DNA of 38,807 nucleotides, taken from positions 1-38,807 of the forward strand of contig NZ_JAGTPK010000042.1 in the NCBI RefSeq assembly GCF_021147775.1, given 5' to 3'. Below are positions 24,698-32,500 of this stretch, piece after piece (the stretch's first letter is position 1; each line of letters begins with the position of its first letter). A program made the position numbers and the translations under genes. Source of the DNA: Pseudomonas californiensis. Its GTDB lineage: Bacteria > Pseudomonadota > Gammaproteobacteria > Pseudomonadales > Pseudomonadaceae. Under the pieces are notes generated by a model. The model was not told the DNA's origin. It worked only from the letters and a program-made list of their open reading frames with translations, and did not search any database.

Positions 24698-25601
24698 GGT
24701 TGGCTTCCATGGCGAGCAACTGCTCGGTGATCGTCAGTGCCAGGCGTTGTGCTGTCAGCAGACCGCCACTGGGGTAAAAGCGTGGCAGCGCCTGAGTGCG
24801 GCCTTCGCGAATCATCGGCAGGGCGCGCCAGATCGGACTGTTGTCCAGACGACGTTGCGCCGCGACGGCTTCGCGAGGGTTGGTGTAATACAGCAACGCG
24901 GCTTCGGGATGGTCCAGCAGCGTTTCGATGCCCACTGCGGGGCTGCCACCCCAGGCGTTGGTGCGGCCCTGATAGGCATTGCGCAGGCCCAGGCGTTCAA
25001 GAACCGCGTGATACATGCCTTTTGCACCGAACATCAGCAGGTGACGGCCGTCCGGGTTGAGGCGGGCGATGTACACCGGACGGTTGCTGATCGGCGCGAG
25101 CCGGGCCCGCAACTCGTCAAGCAGGCGGTCGGTCTGTTCAAGCAGGGTCTGCGCCTCGGTGCGACGGTCCACCAGCGCGCCGAGGTCAAGCATCACCTGG
25201 CCAGCGTTGCGATAGGGTTGGGCGTTCGCGGTGTAGATATCGAAGGTGCGCAGCGGCGCGATGCGGTTCAGCAGCGTGCCCTCCAGTTGCCAGGATGTGC
25301 CGATGATCAGGCCCGGTGCCAGGCGCTGCAGATATTCAAGATTGGGCTCGATGCTCGGGCCGAGGTCCAGAACGTCTTCAGGCATTTCCGGGTGCGCGAC
25401 AAATTCGCGATAATAACCGGCGTTCACCACCGCTCTTGGCGCCACACCCAGGCCCAGCAGGCTTTCCGTAAGGGCAGGCTCGAAACTGACGATATCGACT
25501 TTGGGCAGTGTCGGTCCGGCAGCGCGGACCAGTCGCGAGCCGCACAGTGCGACCGGCAGCAGTGCGAGACCCGTCAGGGCTCGACGGCGGGTAATGGACA
25601 T
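24690..25601 (-). CDS. FhuD-like periplasmic siderophore-binding protein
   Basis: This 303-residue protein has a twin-arginine type export signal (ITRRRALTGLALLPVAL), followed by a class III substrate-binding fold with DIVSFEPALTESLLGLG and ALPRFYPSGGLLTAQRLALTITEQLL, as in FhuD. Residues that line the hydroxamate pocket in FhuD cannot be judged by eye. It is the first gene of the fhuDB-like unit and diverges from the exporter gene with a 202-bp shared control region. Tat export fits FhuD-type proteins of pseudomonads. Its job is to pass the siderophore from the outer membrane to the permease. Confidence 0.9.
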   Translation of the reverse strand: MSITRRRALTGLALLPVALCGSRLVRAAGPTLPKVDIVSFEPALTESLLGLGVAPRAVVNAGYYREFVAHPEMPEDVLDLGPSIEPNLEYLQRLAPGLIIGTSWQLEGTLLNRIAPLRTFDIYTANAQPYRNAGQVMLDLGALVDRRTEAQTLLEQTDRLLDELRARLAPISNRPVYIARLNPDGRHLLMFGAKGMYHAVLERLGLRNAYQGRTNAWGGSPAVGIETLLDHPEAALLYYTNPREAVAAQRRLDNSPIWRALPMIREGRTQALPRFYPSGGLLTAQRLALTITEQLLAMEANHA

Positions 25602-25650
25602 TTGCAGCTGACTCCGAGGCAGAACGATCGCCTCCTGGCGAGGATGCGAG

Positions 25651-25680
25651 TCTATAGCAACAGCATCTTATTCCCAATAC
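25651..25680 (-). promoter_or_regulatory. Possible Fur-type operator and -10 of fhuDB
   Basis: On the minus strand TATTGGGAATAAGATGC resembles half to two thirds of a Fur box (AATGCGAATAATTATC type), and TATAGA just downstream could be the -10. No PvdS-type box is present for this direction, so iron control here would be by Fur directly. Weak by eye. Confidence 0.3.
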
Positions 25681-25707
25681 CTGCAATAATACGGCCCGGC
25701 ACGGGGC

Positions 25708-25731
25708 TAAAGAATCGCTTGCAGGCTTCGT
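25708..25731 (+). promoter_or_regulatory. PvdS-type ECF sigma box before the exporter gene
   Basis: TAAAG, sixteen bases, CGT; one base from TAAAT-N16-CGT. The exporter ATG is 73 bp downstream. Confidence 0.5.
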
Positions 25732-25803
25732 TTATTCCTGTGACCCCACTCTATCGATGGCGACGGCGTGACGGCCTGCGCCAGCCGACCCCAAGGAGAC
25801 ACC

Positions 25804-27450
25804 ATGTCATTGTTCGGTATGCTGGTCCGCGCTTCGCGCACTCGGTTGGCCGTGGCCATTGGCGCAAGCCTGGTCTGCGGTCTGGCCAACGTGCTGCTGG
25901 TGGCGTTGATCAACCAGGCCCTGAACGCACCGCTGGACGGCCTGGCCAGTTACGCGCTGCCTTTTGTGCTGGTGATAGCGCTGGTGATGGGCAGTCAAGT
26001 GCTGTCCAGGACGCTGTTCGCTCATCTCAGCCAGCAAGGCCTTGCTACCTTGCGCCTGCATATCTCGCGGCATGTGGTGGCGGCACCGCTGCGCGGGCTG
26101 GAAAAAGCCGGGCGCGGGCGCATCCAGGCGGCCTTGGCCGATGACACCACCACTTTGTCGAACTTCTTCACCGGTTTCCCGATGCTGGTGACCAGTGCTG
26201 TCGTGGTGATCGGTTGCCTGGGCTACCTGGCGTATCTGTCATGGGCGATTTTTCTGGTGTCGGTGCTGGCCATTGGTCTTGGTTCGCTTGGCTATCACTT
26301 GTGCCATTCGCACATGCTCCAGTATTTCCGCAAGGCGGGTTCCAGTCAGGACGAGCTTTTCGGGCACTTCGACGCCATGGTTTCGGGCGCCAAGGAGCTC
26401 AAGCTCAATCGCTCCAAGGCCCGACGTTTTCTCGATGAGGTGCTGGTGAAGGCCGTCGAGCAAGTGCGTCACAACCGTGCCAAGGGTCTGATGCTGTTCG
26501 CTATCACGGGTGGCTGGGGACGCTTGCTGTTCCTGGTACTGATCGGTGTGGTGCTGTTCCTGCGTTTGTGGATCCCCTCCGACACGGCAGTGATCACCGG
26601 CTATGTCATGGTGTTTCTGTACATGATGGGGCCGCTCGAAGGCGTCCTGTTGAACCTGCCGCAGATGAGTCAGGCGCGAGTTGCCAGTGCGCGCATCGAA
26701 GCAACGCTTGCCGAGTTGAAAGCGGAGTCCCAGGTCCAGACCGCAGCCCCTGCCGTACAGCCCAAGGGTGTGATGCTGGAGCTGGACGGTCTGACCCACG
26801 GTTATTTCAGCGAGCGTGAGGACGAGGTGTTCACCCTTGGTCCGGTGGCGCTGACCCTCAATCCCGGTGAAATTACCTTCCTCGTCGGTGGTAACGGCAG
26901 CGGCAAGACAACCCTCGCCAAGCTGATCGCCGGCCTGTACCGGCCGGAAAGCGGGGAAGTGCGTGTCGATGGCCGGCCCGTAGCGGACGGCGAGTGGGAT
27001 GATTACCGCCAGCTGTTCTCGGCGGTGTTCTCGGACTTCCACCTGTTCGACACCTTGCTCGAAGCGCCGGACTCCAGTCTGGATACCCAGGCGTCGGAAT
27101 GGCTGGCCAAGCTGCACCTGGATCACAAGGTCAGCGTCAGTGACGGCTCGTTCTCAACGCGGGAACTGTCCCAGGGCCAACGCAAGCGCCTGGCCTTGAT
27201 CGTTGCGTGCCTTGAAGGGCGTCCGGTGATCATTTTCGATGAATGGGCTGCAGACCAGGACCCGGCGTTCCGTGAAGTGTTCTATTGCGAGCTGTTGCCT
27301 GAGTTGCGGGCGCAGGGCAAGACGCTGCTGGTCATTTCTCACGACGACCGCTACTTCCATCTGGCTGACCAGTTGATCAAGCTCGAACGCGGCCAGATCG
27401 TGCATCGTCAGGCACCTGCACTTGTTGCGGAGTTGCAGCCGGCAGGTTGA
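25804..27450 (+). CDS. PvdE/SyrD-like peptide-siderophore exporter (ABC transporter)
   Basis: This 548-residue half-transporter fuses six membrane helices (about 1-290) to an ATPase domain. Walker A is GGNGSGKTT (362-370), the signature LSQGQRKRL (455-463), Walker B VIIFDE (475-480) and the switch His is in ISHDD (511-515). The GEWDDYRQLFSAVFSDFHLFD stretch and the DEWAADQDPAFREVFY box are typical of the cyclic-peptide exporter family that includes PvdE and SyrD. In pyoverdine synthesis PvdE moves the acylated peptide precursor into the periplasm, and the same step is inferred here. AAGGAG lies before the ATG. It has its own sigma box; a 41-bp palindrome separates it from the next gene. Confidence 0.92.
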   Translation: MSLFGMLVRASRTRLAVAIGASLVCGLANVLLVALINQALNAPLDGLASYALPFVLVIALVMGSQVLSRTLFAHLSQQGLATLRLHISRHVVAAPLRGLEKAGRGRIQAALADDTTTLSNFFTGFPMLVTSAVVVIGCLGYLAYLSWAIFLVSVLAIGLGSLGYHLCHSHMLQYFRKAGSSQDELFGHFDAMVSGAKELKLNRSKARRFLDEVLVKAVEQVRHNRAKGLMLFAITGGWGRLLFLVLIGVVLFLRLWIPSDTAVITGYVMVFLYMMGPLEGVLLNLPQMSQARVASARIEATLAELKAESQVQTAAPAVQPKGVMLELDGLTHGYFSEREDEVFTLGPVALTLNPGEITFLVGGNGSGKTTLAKLIAGLYRPESGEVRVDGRPVADGEWDDYRQLFSAVFSDFHLFDTLLEAPDSSLDTQASEWLAKLHLDHKVSVSDGSFSTRELSQGQRKRLALIVACLEGRPVIIFDEWAADQDPAFREVFYCELLPELRAQGKTLLVISHDDRYFHLADQLIKLERGQIVHRQAPALVAELQPAG

Positions 27451-27473
27451 TGGTTATCGATTCAGTGTTGTCG

Positions 27474-27514
27474 CACTGCGCGCTTTTCCGACCCGGTCGG
27501 TAAGGCGCGCAGTG
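27474..27514. terminator. 41-bp near-perfect palindrome after the exporter gene
   Basis: Two 20-base arms beginning CACTGCGCGC and ending GCGCGCAGTG pair with one mismatch and one G-T pair around a central C. It starts 24 bp after the exporter stop and lies before the thioesterase promoter. There is no T run, so it may terminate weakly or protect the 3' end of the transcript. Confidence 0.55.
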
Positions 27515-27617
27515 ACGGTCACCGCTCCTGCTGCATGGCGCGTAGGCCATCCGGCCGAAACCTGTCCTCCGTCCGGCTCTGTCCCTTCTGCAAATAACAA
27601 TATTTATCAAAGACACT

Positions 27618-27641
27618 TAATTCCCCGCGCATTTCTTTCGT
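27618..27641 (+). promoter_or_regulatory. PvdS-type ECF sigma box before the biosynthetic operon
   Basis: TAATT, sixteen bases, CGT, then C, the same core as the box before the mbtH-like gene and also 64 bp from the start codon. It should drive the thioesterase, hydroxylase and NRPS genes. Confidence 0.6.
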
Positions 27642-27704
27642 CCTTATTAGCAGTGTTCCAGGCAAGGCCAGTCTGGCTTGCCGAGTGCTTTAAGGAGATT
27701 TTCA

Positions 27705-28448
27705 GTGTCCGTCGCAAACGATCGCATCCGCCTGTTCTGCTTTGCATGCTCCGGAGCAAGCGCCATGGCGTTCGCTCCCTGGCGCGCGGCTTTGCCCACC
27801 TGGCTCGATGTGCAGCCAGTCGAATTGCCCGGCCATGGTCGCCGTGGCGATGAGCCGTTGCAGGTGGACATGCCCAGCTTGGCGGCAAACCTGGGGCGCG
27901 AGTTACTGCCGCTGATCGACGGGCCGTACCTGATGCTCGGCCATAGCGTCGGGGGTGTCGTCGCCCTGGAAGTGGCTCATGCGCTGGTTGCCCTGGGTGT
28001 CGAACCGCCCCGTGCCCTGATCGCCGTAGCCAGCACCGCTCCCGGCCAGCGCGACGGCAAACCAGATGCCCAACCCATGAGTGATGCCGAGCTGATCGCA
28101 GAGCTGCACCGGCTCGGCGGCACGCCTCAGGCGGTTCTTGATGACCGCGAATTGCTGGCCATGGTGTTGCCGGTACTGCGCGCTGATTTTTTGCTGGGCG
28201 ACCGCTATCAACCGCCTCGTCGCAAGGCTTTGCCGTGTGCGCTGCATGTCTTCGGTGGGCGTGACGACAGCGTTGTGGTCAGTGCCCTCGCGGCCTGGGA
28301 GGCCGAGTGCAGTGGGCCGTTCCAGCTGGAAATGTGCGCGGGCGGGCATTTCTTCCTGCATCGCCAGCGTGCCGATTTTCTGCAGCGCCTGGTTGCACTG
28401 GCGCATGCGCAACGCCCTGCACTCCCTTCCTTGCGCGCTCTGGGCTGA
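27705..28448 (+). CDS. Type II thioesterase
   Basis: This 247-residue alpha/beta hydrolase is a stand-alone editing thioesterase that clears wrong or stalled acyl groups from NRPS carrier domains. The nucleophile is Ser81 in GHSVGG, the acid lies in VFGGRDD and the His in AGGHFFL. The start is the GTG at 27705 (MSVANDRIRLFCFACSGASAM), eight bases after AAGGAG; the FCFACSGASA opening is the family N-terminus. It is the first gene of the biosynthetic operon, followed after 40 bp by the hydroxylase. Confidence 0.93.
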   Translation: MSVANDRIRLFCFACSGASAMAFAPWRAALPTWLDVQPVELPGHGRRGDEPLQVDMPSLAANLGRELLPLIDGPYLMLGHSVGGVVALEVAHALVALGVEPPRALIAVASTAPGQRDGKPDAQPMSDAELIAELHRLGGTPQAVLDDRELLAMVLPVLRADFLLGDRYQPPRRKALPCALHVFGGRDDSVVVSALAAWEAECSGPFQLEMCAGGHFFLHRQRADFLQRLVALAHAQRPALPSLRALG

Positions 28449-28488
28449 TCACATGCCCCGCCGCCTTCATTCTCTCGCGGAGTCTTCC

Positions 28489-29469
28489 ATGCTTGATTCG
28501 CGCTTCGACATCCGGCCCCTGCGCCACGCCGACACACCGTTACCTCTGCTGATCGAGGCCCGAGAGCCGGGGCTGGATCTGTCGGGCTGCCTGCCCGACC
28601 TTCGGACCCTGATCGATGAGCAGTTGCTCAGCGCCGGTGGCGTGCTGCTGCGGGGTTTCGATGTGCAGACCGCTGAACGCTTTCGTCGCTTTGCGGTGGG
28701 CTTCGGTTCTGACCTGCTGACTTATGAATTCGGTTCGACGCCGCGCAGCAATGTGACGGCAGGTATCTACACCTCCACCGAGTACCCGCCGCACCAGCAT
28801 ATTCCGCTGCACAACGAGCAGGCCTATACCCGTGACTGGCCGATGAAGATCTGGTTCTTCTGCCAGCAGGCATCACCGGTGGGTGGCGCAACGCCGATCG
28901 GGGACAGTCGGGCGATCTACCGGCGCGTCGGCGAGCAGATTCGTGAGCGGTTCGCCAGCAAAGGCCTCATGTACACACGCAATTACGGCAACGGCCTGGA
29001 TGTGTCCTGGGAACAGGTGTTCAACACCGAGGACCGTTCAGTAGTGCACGCCTACTGCGAGGCGCATGGCATCAGCCTTGAGTGGAAGGACGACGGCGGC
29101 CTGCGCACGCGTCAGGTCTGCCAGGCAGTGGCCACGCACCCTCGCACCGGCGACGCGGTGTGGTTCAACCAGGCGCATCTTTTTCATGTGTCCAACCTGC
29201 CCGAGGAAGTGCGCGAAACGCTGCTTGATCTGGTCGAGGAAGAAGATTTGCCGCGCAACGTCTATTACGGCGACGGCAGCCCGCTGGAGGAAACCCTGCT
29301 GGAAGACATCCGTGGCGTGATGCAGCAGGAGCAAGTGGAGTTCGCCTGGCAGGACAACGACGTCCTTATGCTCGACAACATGCTCGCTGCTCACGGCCGC
29401 GCGCCGTTCAAGGGGCCGCGCAAAGTGGTGGTGGCCATGGCCGAACCCCACGGTGCCGAAGCGCGCTGA
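28489..29469 (+). CDS. TauD/SyrP-like amino-acid beta-hydroxylase
   Basis: This 326-residue enzyme is an Fe(II)/2-oxoglutarate oxygenase of the TauD family, in the SyrP branch that hydroxylates carrier-bound Asp or His. The iron ligands are His108, Glu110 (HNE) and His302, and Arg311 is placed to hold 2-oxoglutarate. Note Glu in place of the more usual Asp in HxD/E, a normal variant in this group. It is clearly a paralogue of the hydroxylase domain fused to NRPS1 (both have WFFC...SPVGGATPI and MLDNML.AH). The ATG at 28489 has GCGGAG upstream; an in-frame ATG at 28453 is less likely. It may hydroxylate an Asp or His on a different module from the fused copy. Confidence 0.88.
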   Translation: MLDSRFDIRPLRHADTPLPLLIEAREPGLDLSGCLPDLRTLIDEQLLSAGGVLLRGFDVQTAERFRRFAVGFGSDLLTYEFGSTPRSNVTAGIYTSTEYPPHQHIPLHNEQAYTRDWPMKIWFFCQQASPVGGATPIGDSRAIYRRVGEQIRERFASKGLMYTRNYGNGLDVSWEQVFNTEDRSVVHAYCEAHGISLEWKDDGGLRTRQVCQAVATHPRTGDAVWFNQAHLFHVSNLPEEVRETLLDLVEEEDLPRNVYYGDGSPLEETLLEDIRGVMQQEQVEFAWQDNDVLMLDNMLAAHGRAPFKGPRKVVVAMAEPHGAEAR

Positions 29470-29514
29470 GCACCTTCGAATTTTCTGATTTTTGCGATTG
29501 CAGGAGGACGCCCC

Positions 29515-32500
29515 ATGGCCATCCCGTACAAGTCTCAACCCCGGTCCCTCATCGAGATGCTGGCGCAGCGCGCCGAACAGCAAGGCGAGCAATTGGCCCT
29601 GCGGTTTCTCGGCGACGGCAACGAAACCACCGAGCTGTACACCTACGCCCAGCTCGATGCCCGGGTCCGTCATATGGCGGCCTGTCTTGAGGAACACGCA
29701 CAGGAAGGTGATCGGGTGCTCCTGCTGCTGACCAATGGCCCTGATTACATCGTGGCCTTTTTTGCCTGTCTGTATGCGGGGCTGATCGCTGTGCCCGCCT
29801 ATCCACCGGAGCGCAATCGTCAATTCCATACCGAGCGTCTGCAAGGCATGGCGATGGACGCCGAGCCGTCGCTGATTCTTTGCGAGCAGGGCGCTCTGGA
29901 GGTCTCGCAGCAACTGCGCGATGGTCTGACCCTGGCACGCCTGCCGGCGGTCGCCAGCGTTCAGGCACTCGAAGCGCAGCCGCCGCGCACCTGGCGTTCA
30001 CGGCAAGTGCCAGGCGATGCCATTGCGATGCTGCAATACACCTCCGGCTCCACCTCCGAACCCAAAGGTGTGGAAGTCACTCACACCAACCTGCTGGACA
30101 ACCAGCATCTGCTGCAGATGGGCTTCGGTACCCGGCCGGGTGATGTATTTGTCAGCTGGTTGCCGCTGTACCACGACATGGGTCTGATCGGCGGCATGCT
30201 GCAGCCGATCTACGCAGGCGTGCCGCTGGTACTGATGACCACTCAGCACTTCCTTGCCCGCCCGGCGCGCTGGCTGGAAGCGATTCACCGCTACGACGGC
30301 ACGTTGAGCGGCGGCCCGGACTTTGCCTTCAGGCTGTGCACCGAGACCGTCCGCGACAGCCTGCTCGCCGAACTGGACCTGAGTCGTTGGTGCGTGGCGT
30401 TCTGCGGCTCCGAACCGGTACGTGCCGATACGCTGGCAGACTTCTGCAAGCGCTTTACGCCGACCGGTCTGGCGGCCACCACGCTGCATCCCTGTTACGG
30501 GCTGGCAGAAGCGACCCTGATGGTCACCAGCAATATTCGCGGCGGTCCTTATTACACGCTGCATGTCGACCACCAGGAACTGGCTCACGGTCGGGTAGTA
30601 CCTGATCCATCCGGCACCGAGATGGTCAGCAGCGGCGGGCTGTTGTTCGACGATCAAGTACGCCTGATGGACCCGCAGACCCTGCAACCCGTCCCGGACA
30701 ACACGGTAGGCGAAATCTGGGTGCGTGGGCCGAGCGTCGCGCATGGCTACTGGCGCAACCCTGAGGCCACTGCCAAGACGTTTCTCGACCTGCCCGACGG
30801 CCGCTGGTTGCGCAGCGGTGACCTGGCGTTCCTTCACAACGGCGGTCTGTTCATCACCTCGCGGGCCAAGGACGTGATCATCATTCGCGGTCAGAACCGT
30901 TACCCGCAGGACATCGAGAAAGCCGTCGAGGAGGGCGTTGAAGCAGTGCGTAAAGGTCGCGTTGCAGCCTTCCCGGTACAGGTCGACGGCCGCGAGTGCA
31001 TCGGCATCGCCGCCGAGATCGGTCGCAGCGTGCAGAAGAAGTTCGACCCGCAGACCTTGATCGACGCCATCGACCGTGTGGTCAGCGAGACTCAGCAGGA
31101 ACCGGCCAGCGTCATCGCTCTGCTGGAGCCCGCCGCGCTGCCCAAGACCACCAGCGGCAAGCTGCAACGCTCGTCCTGCCGACTGCGTCTGGAAACAGGC
31201 GAGTTGGGTGCCTATCACGTCTACCGTCGTCCGGTGCTGAGCCCGCTCACCGCCGAGCAAGGCGGTGCCGCCCCTGAGGGTGAGACCGAGCAGCGCCTTG
31301 CGACGATCTGGTCGGAGGTGCTTGAAGGTGTCGATATCAGTCGCGATGACGTGTTCCTCGCCAAGGGCGGTCATTCTCTGGCAGCTGTGCAAGTGGTGGC
31401 GCGGGTGCGCACCGAGTTCAACGTCGAACTGCCGCTGAGCGCGCTGTTTGCGGCCAGCCCCTTGTACCTGATGGCCGCCACGATTGACGCCGCGCCGCGC
31501 ATGGCCGCAGGCGTACCGCTGCAGAAGTTGGAAGCAGGCGGGCCGCAAGCCATGTCACCGGCCCAGCGCAGCCTGTGGCTGGCACAGCAATTGGGCGGCG
31601 AAGAAGGCCGGGCCGCGTACAACATGGTGGCCCAGTTACGGCTGAGCGGTGAGCTGCGTGCGGACGCGCTGCAGGGTGCGTTGAACGGGCTCATGCAGCG
31701 TCAGGCGAGCTTGCGCAGTGCCTTCGTGCCGGGGCCGGACGGCGTGGCGCAGGTGCATTGCGCCAGTCAGGTCGAGCTGGCGTTGCCGGTGCTCGACCTG
31801 AGCGGTCTGCGCGACGCCGAACAGGCCACCGCGCTGGCCATGGCCGAGGCCGAAGCCGCCGGTCAGCCGTTTGATCTGCAACAGCCGCCGTTGTGGCGCG
31901 CCACGCTGCTGCGCGTGAACGATCAGGAGCATCGCCTGCTGCTGAGCATGCATCACTTGATCGGCGATGGCTGGTCATTTGGTGTGCTGGTCCAGGAACT
32001 GGGCGCGTTGTATCAGGCGCAACTGACCGGCGAGGCGCCCTCGCTCGTACCACTGGATATCGAGTACAGCGACTACGCAGCCTGGCAAAACGCCAAGGCG
32101 GGCAGCACCGAGCGTCAGCGTGAGCAGGATTTCTGGCGCGAATACTTGCGCGGTGCAGCACAGCAGCTGGCCTTGCCGACCGATCGCCCGCGCCCTGCGA
32201 CGCCGCAGACGGCGGGTGCCAGCGTGACCTTCCAGGTCAGTACCGAGCAGGTTGCGGCGCTCGAAACACTGGGTCGCGCGCATGGGGCGAGCCTGTTCAT
32301 GGTGCTGCGTGGCGCCTTCGACTGGCTGTTGCATCGCATCACGGGTCAGGACGATCTGGTCTACGGCACCGACATCGCCGGTCGACCACGCGCCGAGCTG
32401 GAGAAACTCATCGGCTTCTTCGTCAATATCGTTCCGCTGCGGGCCCGTGTCCGTGACCAGCAGTCGTTCAACCAGTGGCTGGCCCAGGTCAGCGAAGATT

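Noticed and set aside
29998..31548. A 516-codon open frame on the minus strand inside NRPS1, and similar long antisense frames at 31975-33606 and 34668-35780
   Set aside because: They are antisense shadows of GC-rich NRPS coding sequence, with Gln/Arg/His-rich composition, no ribosome sites and no recognisable domains.
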